From assembly GCA_035525225.1 (NCBI GenBank), contig DATLFA010000045.1, positions 1-64,000 of the forward strand: DNA of 64,000 nucleotides. The letters run 5' to 3'. Positions 40,932 through 50,559 of this stretch are shown one piece after another. The notes under the pieces were generated by a model that was not told the DNA's origin, made no database searches, and was given only the letters and a program-made list of their open reading frames with translations. The position numbers and the translations under genes are program-made. The number at the start of each line of letters is the position of its first letter. Positions within the stretch are counted from its first letter, which is position 1. The DNA comes from DATLFA01 sp035525225. Its GTDB lineage: Bacteria; Actinomycetota; Acidimicrobiia; Acidimicrobiales; WLNW01.

Positions 40932-42818
40932 TCAGGCGACGTCGGCGACCGGAGCGGTGAACTGCGAGTTGTAGAGGGTGAAGTACGCGCCGCCCCGCGC
41001 GAGGAGCTCTTGGTGGTTGCCCTGCTCGACGATGCGGCCGGCGTCCATCACCAAGATGGTGTCCGCGTCGCGGATCGTCGACAGCCGGTGCGCGATGACG
41101 AAGCTGGTGCGCTGCGAGCGTAGAGCCGCCATTGCTCGCTGGATGAGCACTTCGGTGCGCGTGTCGACCGAGCTGGTCGCCTCGTCGAGTATGAGGATCG
41201 TGGGGTCCGCGAGGAACGCGCGGGCAATCGTGATGAGCTGACGCTCGCCGGCGCTCACGTTGCTGCCTTCGTCGTCGATGATCGTGTCGTAGCCGTCGGG
41301 CAGCGAATGCACGAAGCGATCGACGTAGGTGGCCTTGGCGGCCGCGATGAGATCGTCGTCGGTGGCCTTGAGGTTGCCGTACGCGATGTTCTCTCGGATG
41401 GTGCCACCGAAGAGCCACGCATCTTGCAGCACCATGCCCATGTGACTGCGTAGCTCGCGCCGTGGCATCGACGCGATGTCGCGGCCGTCGAGGCGAATCT
41501 GACCGGCATCGACCTCGTAGAAGCGCATCAACAGGTTGACAAGTGTGGTCTTGCCGGCACCGGTCGGTCCGACGATCGCGACGGTTCGTCCCGGTTCGGC
41601 GACGAGCGAGAGGTCTTCGATCAGCGGCCGCTCTGCCTGATACGAGAAGTAGACGTGGTCGAACTCGACGTGACCTCGAGCTTGCCTCGGCTCGTGCGGT
41701 TCGTCGATGTCGGCGATCTCCTCGGGGGCATCGAGCAACTCGAACACCCGCTCCGCCGAGGCGACGCCCGATTGCAAGACGTTGGCCATCGACGCCAGTT
41801 GCGTGAGCGGCATGCTGAACTGCCGTGAGTATTGGATGAACGCCTGCACGTCGCCGAGCGACAGGGCGCCCGACGACACCCGCAACCCACCGATCACCGC
41901 AATCGAGACGTAATTGAGATTGCCGAGGAACATCATCGCCGGTTGGATCGTGCCCGATATGAATTGGGCACCGAAGCTGGCGTTGTAGAGCGCTTCGTTC
42001 TCTGTGTCGAAATCGCGCTCGACGTCGGCCTGCCGGCCGAAGGCCTTGACCAACGAGTGGCCGGTGAACACTTCTTCGACGTGTGCGTTGAGGGTGCCGG
42101 TGTGACGCCACTGGGCCATGAACCGCTTGCGCGAACGCGACGTGATCACGCGCACGATCAACAACGAGAGGGGGATCGTCACCAGTGCGATCAACGCGAG
42201 TAGCCACGAGATGACGATCATCATCACGAGTACGCCGACGAGTTGCAGTATCGACGTGAGCGCCATGCTCAGCGTCTGCTGCATGCTCTGCGCCAAGTTG
42301 TCGATGTCGTTGGTGACGCGGCTGAGCAGATCACCACGGGCCTGACGATCGACATAGCGCAGCGGCAGACGGTTGAGCTTGTCCTCGACGTCGGATCGCA
42401 GGCGTCGCATCGTGCGTTGCACGACACCGGCGAGGATGTACGACTGCAGCCATTGCAGCGCCGACGACGCGATGTACAAGCCCGCCGCGAAGAACAGAAC
42501 GCGATGCAATGCGCCGAAGTCGATGCCGTCGCGTCCGTCGACGCCGCGCACGCCGTCGAACACGATGTCGGTTGCCTTCCCGAGAATCTTCGGTCCGAGC
42601 ACCGCCATGCTGACGGCGCACACAGCAAGGAAGATGACCGTGACTGCCCCGGCGCGTTCGGGCCTCATTCGGCCGAGCAGACGCTTCGTCGACGCGCCGA
42701 AGTTCTCGGATCGCTCGACCGGCATGCCCGCGAGGGCCATGCGCCCTGCCGGCCCCGGAGGGATTACGGCGCGCGTCTGCGCGATCTGTTCACGCGGTTC
42801 GTCGGGTTCGTCGCTCAC
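40932..42818 (-). CDS. ABC exporter subunit with canonical nucleotide-binding domain
   Basis: This 628-residue half-transporter has a hydrophilic N-terminus, six transmembrane helices (residues about 60-340) and a nucleotide-binding domain. That domain has Walker A GPTGAGKTT, a variant signature VSAGERQLITIARAFL and Walker B with catalytic Glu in ILILDEATSSVD, plus the H-loop in FVIAHRLS. The GTG start overlaps the upstream subunit's stop (GTGA). With its partner it should form a heterodimer whose complete catalytic site uses this Walker B Glu. The substrate (drug, lipid or peptide) is unknown. Confidence 0.92.
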   Translation of the reverse strand: MSDEPDEPREQIAQTRAVIPPGPAGRMALAGMPVERSENFGASTKRLLGRMRPERAGAVTVIFLAVCAVSMAVLGPKILGKATDIVFDGVRGVDGRDGIDFGALHRVLFFAAGLYIASSALQWLQSYILAGVVQRTMRRLRSDVEDKLNRLPLRYVDRQARGDLLSRVTNDIDNLAQSMQQTLSMALTSILQLVGVLVMMIVISWLLALIALVTIPLSLLIVRVITSRSRKRFMAQWRHTGTLNAHVEEVFTGHSLVKAFGRQADVERDFDTENEALYNASFGAQFISGTIQPAMMFLGNLNYVSIAVIGGLRVSSGALSLGDVQAFIQYSRQFSMPLTQLASMANVLQSGVASAERVFELLDAPEEIADIDEPHEPRQARGHVEFDHVYFSYQAERPLIEDLSLVAEPGRTVAIVGPTGAGKTTLVNLLMRFYEVDAGQIRLDGRDIASMPRRELRSHMGMVLQDAWLFGGTIRENIAYGNLKATDDDLIAAAKATYVDRFVHSLPDGYDTIIDDEGSNVSAGERQLITIARAFLADPTILILDEATSSVDTRTEVLIQRAMAALRSQRTSFVIAHRLSTIRDADTILVMDAGRIVEQGNHQELLARGGAYFTLYNSQFTAPVADVA

Positions 42819-44548
42819 GCGGCGTCCTCTTCGGTGATCTGCGACGCGACGATCTCGGCATAGGTGGGGCACGTCTCCACGAGCTCGCGGTGGGTCCCGA
42901 GCCCGACCGCCTGGCCATCTTCGAGGACGAGGATCTGGTCGGCGTGCGAGATCGTGGAGACGCGTTGGCCGACGATCAGCACCGCGGCATCGGCGGTGTG
43001 CGGTGCGAGCGCGGACCGCAACCGAGCGTCGGTGGCGAGGTCGAGCGCCGAGAACGAATCGTCGAAGAGATAGATCTCGGGCTTGTGCACGAGGGCCCGC
43101 GCGATCGCCAAACGTTGCCGCTGCCCGCCGGAGACGTTGGTGCCGCCTTGGTTGATCGGCGTAGCGAGTCCGCCCGTCATGGCTCGCACGAAGTCGGCGG
43201 CCTGCGCGATCTCGAGGGCATTCCACAGCTCGTCATCGGTCGCGTCGGGGTCGCCGAATCGGAGGTTGGTGGCAACGGTGCCGGCGAAGAGATACGGCCG
43301 CTGCGGCACGAGGCCGATGCGGCGCCACAGCACTTCGGGCGCGAGGTCGCGGACGTCGACACCGTCGACGAGCACCGAGCCCGCGGTGGCGTCGAACAGT
43401 CGTGGCACGAGATGCAAGAGCGTGGTCTTGCCGGCGCCGGTGCTGCCGATGATGGCGGTGGTCTCGCCCGCGCGGGCGACGAGCGAGATGTCGCTCAACA
43501 CCGGCGCTTCGGCGCCTGGATAGTGGAAGCTCACGTGACGCAACTCGAGCAGACCGCGCTCGGCCACTTCGATCACCGGTTGCGCGGCGGGCACGACCGA
43601 CGTGTCGGTGTCGAGAACCTCGTAGATGCGATCGGCGCACACCGAGGCGCGGGGGATCATCATCACGACGAACGTTGCCATCATCACCGACATCAGGATC
43701 TGCACGAGGTAGGTGAGGAAGGCAACCAACTGCCCGACCTGCATTTCGCCGCTGCTGATGCGGTTGGCCCCGAGCCACACCGCGGCGACCATCGACGTGT
43801 TGAGCACGAGCATCACCGTCGGGAACATGCGCGACATGAGCCGCCCGGCCCGCAGTGAGGTCGCCGTGAGGTCCGCGTTGGCGTGGCCGAAGCGTTCGAC
43901 CTCGTCCGGCTCACGCACGAATGCCCGCACGACACGTATGCCGATTATCTGCTCGCGCAAGATGCGGTTCACCGAGTCGATGCGTGTCTGCATGTCGCGG
44001 AACTGAGGCACCATGCGCACGACGACGAGGCCAACCGCGATGACCAGTGCGGGAACGCTGACGAGCAACATCGCCGACAGGCTGGCGTCTTCGCGCAACG
44101 CCATGAACACACCACCCACCATGGTGAGCGGGGCCGCGATCAACATCGTGCAGCCCATCACGACGAGCATCTGCACCTGCTGCACGTCGTTGGTGATGCG
44201 AGTGATCAGCGACGGCGGTCCGAACTTGTTGACTTCGCGGGCGGAGTAGCCGGTCACCTGATGGAAAAGATTGCGCCGCAGGTCGCGGCCGAAACCCATA
44301 GCGGTGCGCGATCCGTAGTACACGGCGATCACCGCGAACACGACCTGCACGAGTGTCACCAACAGCATCATCGAGCCCGTGCGCCAGATGTAGCCGTGGT
44401 CGTTGCGGGCGATGCCCTTGTCGATGATGTTCGCGTTGAGGCTGGGCAGGTACAACGTGGCCGAGGTCTGCACCAACTGCAACGCGACAACGGCAGCGAG
44501 CGCGCCGCGGTAGTCGCGGAGGTGGGTGCGAAGCAGTCGGATCAGCAC
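42815..44548 (-). CDS. ABC exporter subunit with degenerate catalytic site
   Basis: This 577-residue half-transporter has six N-terminal helices (RTHLRDYRGALAAVVALQLV and later) and a nucleotide-binding domain: Walker A GSTGAGKTT, canonical signature VSGGQRQRLAIARALV and Walker B IYLFDDSFSALD. Asp replaces the catalytic Glu and the H-loop reads VGQRVSTI, with Gln in place of His. Such pairs resemble TM287/TM288, with one silent and one active site. GTG 44548 has GAGGAG seven bases upstream and is chosen over the longer frame to 44695. Confidence 0.92.
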   Translation of the reverse strand: MLIRLLRTHLRDYRGALAAVVALQLVQTSATLYLPSLNANIIDKGIARNDHGYIWRTGSMMLLVTLVQVVFAVIAVYYGSRTAMGFGRDLRRNLFHQVTGYSAREVNKFGPPSLITRITNDVQQVQMLVVMGCTMLIAAPLTMVGGVFMALREDASLSAMLLVSVPALVIAVGLVVVRMVPQFRDMQTRIDSVNRILREQIIGIRVVRAFVREPDEVERFGHANADLTATSLRAGRLMSRMFPTVMLVLNTSMVAAVWLGANRISSGEMQVGQLVAFLTYLVQILMSVMMATFVVMMIPRASVCADRIYEVLDTDTSVVPAAQPVIEVAERGLLELRHVSFHYPGAEAPVLSDISLVARAGETTAIIGSTGAGKTTLLHLVPRLFDATAGSVLVDGVDVRDLAPEVLWRRIGLVPQRPYLFAGTVATNLRFGDPDATDDELWNALEIAQAADFVRAMTGGLATPINQGGTNVSGGQRQRLAIARALVHKPEIYLFDDSFSALDLATDARLRSALAPHTADAAVLIVGQRVSTISHADQILVLEDGQAVGLGTHRELVETCPTYAEIVASQITEEDAA

Positions 44549-44665
44549 GTGTGGTCTCCTCGGGTGCACCGCGTCGGCGCGCACGGCTCGGCCGCTTCCC
44601 GCACGCCGTAGGGTATGGCCTGTGGACCCTTGGACGACGTGTTTCGAACCCGGCAGTATGTGTCG

Positions 44666-45110
44666 ATGGTCGATGGCCTCGGTCGTCCGCAGCAATTAGG
44701 TGTGAGTCACCTCGGGCTCTCTGTGACGGATCTCGACAGGAGCATCACGTTCTACTGCGACGTGCTCGGAGGGGCCCTCCTGCGCTCTCCATACGCAGGC
44801 GAGAGCCCATACTTCTCCGGTCGGATGGCCCTCGTCCTGCTCGGGCCCCATGTTCTCGATTTGTACGAGCATGCACGAAACGAAGGCGAGGCCTTCGAGC
44901 CTGCGCACCGGGCTCGACCACGTCGCCTTCCTCGCCGAATCATTTGAGGACTTGGAGGCTTGGGCACGCTGGCTCGACGCTCGCGAAGTCCCGCATTCGG
45001 AGATCCGCCACGCAGGCAGTGTTGCCACACTGTTCGACTTCACCGATCCGGACGGCATTCAGATCGAGTTCATTTTCGTGAACCGAGCGAAGGCCCGTCA
45101 ATTGCCCTGA
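44666..45110 (+). pseudogene. VOC/glyoxalase-fold protein split by a frameshift
   Basis: The first frame gives LGVSHLGLSVTDLDRSITFY, then CDVLGG and MALVLLGPHVLDLYEH, the first half of a VOC domain with its metal His. From about 44895 it loses homology. In another frame, RTGLDHVAFLAESFEDLEAW and VATLFDFTDPDGIQIEFIF complete the domain, including the F-x-D-P-D-G-x-x-I-E-x motif. Rejoining at FEPA-RTGLDH would need two extra bases (or one fewer) near GCGCACC at 44901-44910. Frame loss is clear unless this is a base-calling error. Confidence 0.8.
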
Positions 45111-45217
45111 TAGGCGTCGCCCTCGCCAACCTCGTCCATTCCCAATCACACCCCTAGTGCACCGCAGATTCAGCAAACGTGCGCAGCGGGCAACTCGGGA
45201 GCCAGATCGGTTGCGCG

Positions 45218-45293
45218 GCGGCGTAATACAACGCCGCACTCATCCTCTCGAAAACGTCCCCGCGGGGACGCATTTGCGCGCGCTAGCGCGCGC
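45218..45293. repeat. three consecutive inverted repeats upstream of the LLM oxidoreductase
   Basis: Three perfect dyads lie within 76 bases. The first is GCGGCGT/ACGCCGC around a 6-base loop (45218-45237). The second is the 16-base palindrome CGTCCCCGCGGGGACG (45255-45270). The third is the 18-base palindrome GCGCGCGCTAGCGCGCGC (45276-45293). They lie between the VOC pseudogene and the GTG at 45313. Roles as terminator, attenuator or binding site are equally open. Confidence 0.85.
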
Positions 45294-45312
45294 TCGACCT
45301 ACGATCGGGCGA

Positions 45313-46320
45313 GTGAAGGTCGACGCGATTTTCCGCACGGGTGACATAGCGGGCACCATCGCCGATATCGAACGCCTCGAGCGCTTGCCCGTCGATGGGT
45401 TGTTCTGCGCCGAGACCGCGCACGATCCGTTCATCAGCGCGACTTTGGCGGTCGAACACTCGTCACGCGCCGAGGTCGGCACCGCGATCGCGGTTGCGTT
45501 CGCCCGCAACCCGATGACGGTGGCGATGGCCGCGCACGACCTGCAGCGCTACTCGAACGGTCGATTCATCCTCGGCCTCGGCAGCCAGATCAAGCCTCAC
45601 ATCGAGAAGCGGTTCTCGATGCCCTGGTCGCATCCGGCGCCCCGCATGCACGAGTTCATCGCCGCGATGCGGGCCATTTGGCGCTCGTGGAACGACGGTG
45701 AGCGACTGGCATTTCGCGGCGACTTCTACCAGCACACGTTGATGACACCGTTCTTCGCTCCGCCGGCCAGCGAGCACGGTGCCCCCAAGGTCTTCCTGGC
45801 GGCGGTTGGCGAGCACATGTCGCTCGTCGCCGGCCAGGTAGCCGACGGGCTCTTCGTCCACGGGTTCAGCACCCAGCCGTACCTGCGCGATGTGACGTGG
45901 CCCGCGGTGGCACGTGGGCTCGTCGAGAGTGGTCGGGGGCGCGAGAACTTCGAGATGACCGGTCTGGTGTTCGTGGTGACCGGTCGCGATGAGCAATCGA
46001 TGGCACAGGCCGATCAACTCACGCGCAAGCAGATCGCGTTCTACGGTTCGACTCCGTCCTACCTTCCGGTTCTCGCGCATCACGGCTGGGGTGACGTCCA
46101 GCGTGAGCTCAACGTGTTGTCGAAGCGCGGCGAGTGGGATGCCATGGGCGCGCTCATCACCGACGAGATGCTCGACACCTTCGCGGTGAGCGGCGCGCCC
46201 GATGAGGTGGGCGCCTTGGTTCGAGCCCGCTATGACGGCCTTCTCGCCCGCTGCCAGGCGTACATGCCCTATGCGGTTTCCGACGAACTGCACGGCGAGG
46301 TGGTGGCGAGCTTCCGCTGA
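45313..46320 (+). CDS. F420-dependent LLM-class oxidoreductase (TIGR03617-like)
   Basis: This 335-residue bacterial luciferase-like TIM barrel has family features: AETAHDPFISATLAVEHSSR, then VGTAIAVAFARNPMTVAMAA, FILGLGSQIKPHIEKRFSMP and MHEFIAAMRAIWRSW. Members use coenzyme F420 to reduce or oxidise an organic substrate. The GTG start at 45313 follows the dyad array; the longer frame to 45157 would read through it. F420 use is a family inference and supports an actinobacterial origin. No F420 biosynthesis gene is in the window. Confidence 0.87.
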   Translation: MKVDAIFRTGDIAGTIADIERLERLPVDGLFCAETAHDPFISATLAVEHSSRAEVGTAIAVAFARNPMTVAMAAHDLQRYSNGRFILGLGSQIKPHIEKRFSMPWSHPAPRMHEFIAAMRAIWRSWNDGERLAFRGDFYQHTLMTPFFAPPASEHGAPKVFLAAVGEHMSLVAGQVADGLFVHGFSTQPYLRDVTWPAVARGLVESGRGRENFEMTGLVFVVTGRDEQSMAQADQLTRKQIAFYGSTPSYLPVLAHHGWGDVQRELNVLSKRGEWDAMGALITDEMLDTFAVSGAPDEVGALVRARYDGLLARCQAYMPYAVSDELHGEVVASFR

Positions 46321-46354
46321 ACGGGTATGCGGGCAGGGTTCATGTTCTGCAACG

Positions 46355-49240
46355 ATGCGCAGGGTGTTGTGCCGGGCGCTCATCGGACGCGAGGCCGAAC
46401 TCACGCGGTTGCGCGCCGCGTGGTCCGTGGCGCGCGAGGGGTCCGGTTCGTTCCTCGTCGTGCGCGGGCTTGCCGGCGTCGGCAAGTCGCGGCTTGTTCG
46501 TGAGCTCGAGGTCTGGTCCCGCACCCACGGCGGGACCGTACTGCGCGGGCGCGTCAGCTCCACCGCCGACTCACCGCTGCGATCGCTGCGCGAAGCGATG
46601 CTCGGCGTCGCGCGCGCCGGCTACCGGCCTTCGGGTCCGGCGCTCGAACCCTTCCTGCCGGCACTCGGCCGACTGGTTCCCGACTGGGCGACCGTCGACG
46701 CGGTGGAGTTGTCACCGGTTGTAGTGGGGGAGGCGGTACTGCGCGTGCTCGCGGCTCTCGCCGAAGAAGCCCCTCCCGCGCTGCTGGTCATCGACGATCT
46801 GCATTGGGCCGATCCCGACACCGCCGCGGTCGTCGAGTATCTCGCCGACCACGTCGCATCGGGCCGGATGCTCGTCATCGCCACCGTGCGCGACGGAGAG
46901 CTCGGTGCCGGTGTCGAGGCCTGCACTCGGATCCTCGCCCGGCGCGTCGGCGAGTCGGTGACCCTCGCGCCACTCGACGACGCGCAGGTAACCGAGATGA
47001 TCAACGCCTGCACCGGAGACGAGTCGGTCTCGCCAGAACTCGTCGAGTCGGTGGTGCGCCGCAGCGATGGCGTGCCGTTCCTGGTGGAGGAGTTGCTCGC
47101 GTCCGCGGTCAGTATGCGTACATTGCATCCGCCGGCCGATGGCCCACACGCGGTCCAGAACGTCGTGCCCGAGTCGGTGCGGTCCGCGGTTGCCGTACGC
47201 CTGGGCGCGCTGCCCGATGCAGTCGCCCGCCTCATGCGCGTGGCGGCGCTGATGGGCAGATCCTTCGACTGGAACGTCGCGGCGCGGGCCGTGGCGCTGG
47301 GCCCGGCCGAGGCGCCCGACCTCTTCCGGCTGGCCGTGCACGCGCAGCTACTCGAGGTCGACGGCGCGGGGTTCCGGTTCCGCCACGATCTCTCGCGTGA
47401 CGCAGTGCTCGCCGATATCCTGCCGGGCGAACGGGCGGTTCTCGCGGCTGCTGCGTTGTCGGCGACGCTGAACGACGACGTGACGGCTTCCGGCGAGCAA
47501 GCGGAACTCGCGGCGATGCTGGCCATCGAGGCCGGACAATCGGCGAAGGCGAGCGAGTTGCTCATCGCGGCGGCCGGCCGTGCGTTGCGAGAGGGCTCGC
47601 TCGCGTCGGCGGAAGCCCTCGTCGAGCGCGCGAGAGCGACGGCCCCGGCACAGCCGGAAACCACGGATCGTATCGACGCGTTGCTCCTCGAGATCTGGTC
47701 ACATGCCGGCCGGCCCGACGACGTCCTGCGCGTCGGTAGGAAACTGGTTGCGTCGAACGAGACCCGTGCCGCTTCCGTCGACGACATCGTTGCGGTGCAC
47801 CTGCTGATGGCCAGAGCCGCGCTGGCGGCGGGCCGGTACGACGACGTGGCCCCGCACGTACTCGCGTGTCGCTCGATCGCCGGCGGCGATCCGGCGCTCA
47901 TGGCTCGTGTGGCTGCAATCGAAGCGCAGGCCGCGATCGGCCGCGACGATGTCCTCGCCGCGCTGCCGCTCGCGACGCGGGCGCTCGAGGCTGCGCGAGC
48001 AAACGAGCTACCCGAAGTGCAATGCGAGGCGTTGGAAGTGATGGGACGCGCGCTGCGGGTCAAAGATGTCGCCGCAGCGGAGGCGGCGTTCGATGAGGCC
48101 TACCGGGTTGCTGCTGCCGCCAAGCTCAGCGTTTGGCGCATACGTGCCCTGCAGGAGCTCGGCACGATCGATCTGTTTCAGTCGTTGAGCACGAGCCGGC
48201 TGGCGAAAGCGCGTGACGAGGCGGTCGCGGCCGGCGCATTGTCGATGGTCGCGGTCATCGATCTGCAACTGGCGGCGACGTACAGCGAGCGGGCCGATGT
48301 CGATCGCGCCCTCGACGCGGCGCGCCGCAGCGTCGAGCTCTCGCGGCGACTCGGCCTTGGCACGCTCGCGATGGGTCTTGCCATCGAGTCGTTCGCGCAC
48401 GCCCGCGCCGGGCGCCGCGCGGAGATGGAGGATTCGATCGCCGCGGCGTCGGCCACCGGCATGGATCGCCGCAGCGTCGATGCGGGCAGTTGGGGCAACG
48501 CGCGCGCCACCTTCCATCTCTGCCGCGGTGAGCTCGATGCTGCTGCGGTCGCGCTCGACCGTTGCATGGAGGTGATGCGTCAGCATCCTGGCGCGGCGTT
48601 TCCGTTCACCGGGCTGTGGCCGCTCGTGCACACGGTTTTGAACGACGCCACACAACACTCGGCTCGTGAAGAAGTGCGGGCTCTCGACGCCGATACGCCG
48701 GTCAGCCGCCATCTGCTCACCGCCGCCGACGCGGTCGCCGCCGGCCGCGCCGGCGACCGGGCTCGGGCCACGGCGCTGTTCGCAGAGTGCGACGCGGGGC
48801 TTGGTCGTTTCGAGGGCAGTTTCCGCCGCGACCTCATGCGGGTGCTCGTCACACCGTGCGCGCTCGCCGATGGCTGGGGCGACCCCGTGACGTGGCTGCG
48901 CGAGTCACTCGTGTCGCTCGAGGCGAGCCACCTCACGGGGTTGGCCGACCGCTGCCGAACGCTCTTGCGCGAGGCGGGCGTGTCGGCACCGCGCCGTACG
49001 CCCGGGCGCGATCCGGTGCCGGCGGTACTCGCTGCGATGGGAATGACGCCGCGTGAAGTCGAGGTGCTGGCGTTGGTGGCCGCCGGGCACAGCAACCGCG
49101 CGATCGCACAGCGCCTCTTTGTGTCGGCGCGCACGGTCGAAAAGCACGTGGAGCGCGTGCTGATGAAGGCCGGTACCGACCGATCCGGCCTCGCCCCACT
49201 GGCCGAGCGGGCCGGAATCGCCGCAGGCCTACCGGACTAA
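46355..49240 (+). CDS. LuxR family AAA ATPase regulator (LAL type)
   Basis: This regulator of about 961 residues has an N-terminal STAND/AAA ATPase (LIGREAELTRLRAAWSVARE, Walker A GLAGVGKSRL, Walker B LLVIDDLHWAD), a long TPR-like helical middle and a C-terminal LuxR HTH (MTPREVEVLALVAAGHSNRA, then SARTVEKHVERVLMKAG). ATG 46355 (MRRVLCRALIGREAEL) is the likely start. LAL regulators bind ATP and an inducer. Targets are unknown; the FAD oxidoreductase downstream is on the same strand, about 100 bases away. Confidence 0.92.
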   Translation: MRRVLCRALIGREAELTRLRAAWSVAREGSGSFLVVRGLAGVGKSRLVRELEVWSRTHGGTVLRGRVSSTADSPLRSLREAMLGVARAGYRPSGPALEPFLPALGRLVPDWATVDAVELSPVVVGEAVLRVLAALAEEAPPALLVIDDLHWADPDTAAVVEYLADHVASGRMLVIATVRDGELGAGVEACTRILARRVGESVTLAPLDDAQVTEMINACTGDESVSPELVESVVRRSDGVPFLVEELLASAVSMRTLHPPADGPHAVQNVVPESVRSAVAVRLGALPDAVARLMRVAALMGRSFDWNVAARAVALGPAEAPDLFRLAVHAQLLEVDGAGFRFRHDLSRDAVLADILPGERAVLAAAALSATLNDDVTASGEQAELAAMLAIEAGQSAKASELLIAAAGRALREGSLASAEALVERARATAPAQPETTDRIDALLLEIWSHAGRPDDVLRVGRKLVASNETRAASVDDIVAVHLLMARAALAAGRYDDVAPHVLACRSIAGGDPALMARVAAIEAQAAIGRDDVLAALPLATRALEAARANELPEVQCEALEVMGRALRVKDVAAAEAAFDEAYRVAAAAKLSVWRIRALQELGTIDLFQSLSTSRLAKARDEAVAAGALSMVAVIDLQLAATYSERADVDRALDAARRSVELSRRLGLGTLAMGLAIESFAHARAGRRAEMEDSIAAASATGMDRRSVDAGSWGNARATFHLCRGELDAAAVALDRCMEVMRQHPGAAFPFTGLWPLVHTVLNDATQHSAREEVRALDADTPVSRHLLTAADAVAAGRAGDRARATALFAECDAGLGRFEGSFRRDLMRVLVTPCALADGWGDPVTWLRESLVSLEASHLTGLADRCRTLLREAGVSAPRRTPGRDPVPAVLAAMGMTPREVEVLALVAAGHSNRAIAQRLFVSARTVEKHVERVLMKAGTDRSGLAPLAERAGIAAGLPD

Positions 49241-49346
49241 GTACGTAGTCGCGCCGCCGAGTTGTCGCAGCGCGCTACCGATGACCGACGACCGATCGTC
49301 CCTCACGATGCCGGTGTCACAACGACATCGAATGAGGAGGATGATC

Positions 49347-50537
49347 ATGTTCGACGCAATCGTGGTGGGCTCTCGGTGTGCTGGTGCGCCCACAGCCATG
49401 CTGCTTGCACGACGGGGACGGCGGGTGCTGCTCGTCGACCGTGCGACGTTTCCCAGTGACACCCTTTCGGGCCACGCGATCCAGCCGGCCGGCGTTGCTC
49501 GCCTTGCCCGGTGGGGATTGCTCGATCGGCTCGTGTCGACCGGGGTGCCGGCGGTCGAACGTATGAGCTTCGACTTCGGTCCCGTATGCCTGCGCGGCAC
49601 TCCGCCTCCGGCCGACGGCAACTCGTCGATGTACGTGCCTCGACGCACGATCCTCGACACGTTGCTCGTCGAAGCCGCCGCGGAGGCCGGCGCCGAGATC
49701 CGTGAAGGATTCACCGTGAAGGAACTCGTCTTCGCCGGCGACCGGGTCGTCGGCGTCCGCGGGCGCGACCGGGGCGGCCGCCTCGTCGAAGAGCGGGCCG
49801 GTGTGGTGATCGGTGCCGACGGCATGCACTCGTTCGTCGCCCGCGCGGTCGGCGCGCCCTCGTACAACGTGCAACCGGTAGCGTCGGTGGCCGCGTACAG
49901 CTATTGGAGCGGCGTAGATCTCGACGGTGGCGAGCTCTACGTGCGGCCCAATCGCTTCTTCGTTACTGTCCCGACGCACGACGACCTCGTAATCGTCGCC
50001 CAGACGATCGCCGTGTCCGACGCCAACGCGTACCGCGACGACATCGAAGGCGCGTTCATGGCGACCCTCGAGACGGCGCCGTCGTTGGCCGCGCGCATCG
50101 GTGCAGGGACTCGCGTCGAGCGGTTCCGCTTGACGAACGACACTGGCGGCTTTTTCCGCACCTCGCACGGTCCGGGTTGGGCGCTCGTCGGCGACGCCGG
50201 ATATCACAAGGACCCGGTCACCGCGCAGGGGATGCTCGACGCGTTCCGTGACGCCGATCTGCTGTCGGCCGCGGTCGACGAAGGGCTCGACGGCAATCTC
50301 GAGCGATCGCTCGCGCACTACCAGGCGAGCCGCGATGCGGCCGTCGGCGCGATGTACGACTTCACCTGTCAACTCGCCCACGTCGAGTTGCCGCCCCCGC
50401 CCGAGATGCAGCAACTGATCGGCGCGCTCGTGGGCAACCAGCCCGAGATCGACCGGTTCTTCGGTGTGATGGCGGGCTCCGTTCCGGTCACCGATTTCTT
50501 TGCGCCCGAAAACGTCCAACGTCTGCTCGCGGCGTGA
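49347..50537 (+). CDS. FAD-dependent oxidoreductase of the geranylgeranyl-reductase/PHBH-like type
   Basis: This 396-residue flavoprotein has an N-terminal FAD motif, VVGSRCAGAPTAMLLARRGR then VLLVDR. MYVPRRTILDTLLVEAAAEA and the second FAD motif ALVGDAGYHKDPVTAQGM (the G-D with the flavin-contacting segment) follow. The C-terminal DAFRDADLLSAAV is typical. AGGAGG is six bases from ATG 49347, which is therefore chosen over upstream starts. It probably hydroxylates or reduces a small lipid or aromatic substrate. It is convergent with pirin. Confidence 0.88.
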   Translation: MFDAIVVGSRCAGAPTAMLLARRGRRVLLVDRATFPSDTLSGHAIQPAGVARLARWGLLDRLVSTGVPAVERMSFDFGPVCLRGTPPPADGNSSMYVPRRTILDTLLVEAAAEAGAEIREGFTVKELVFAGDRVVGVRGRDRGGRLVEERAGVVIGADGMHSFVARAVGAPSYNVQPVASVAAYSYWSGVDLDGGELYVRPNRFFVTVPTHDDLVIVAQTIAVSDANAYRDDIEGAFMATLETAPSLAARIGAGTRVERFRLTNDTGGFFRTSHGPGWALVGDAGYHKDPVTAQGMLDAFRDADLLSAAVDEGLDGNLERSLAHYQASRDAAVGAMYDFTCQLAHVELPPPPEMQQLIGALVGNQPEIDRFFGVMAGSVPVTDFFAPENVQRLLAA

Positions 50538-50559
50538 CGCGTCGACGCTGCGCGCACAC

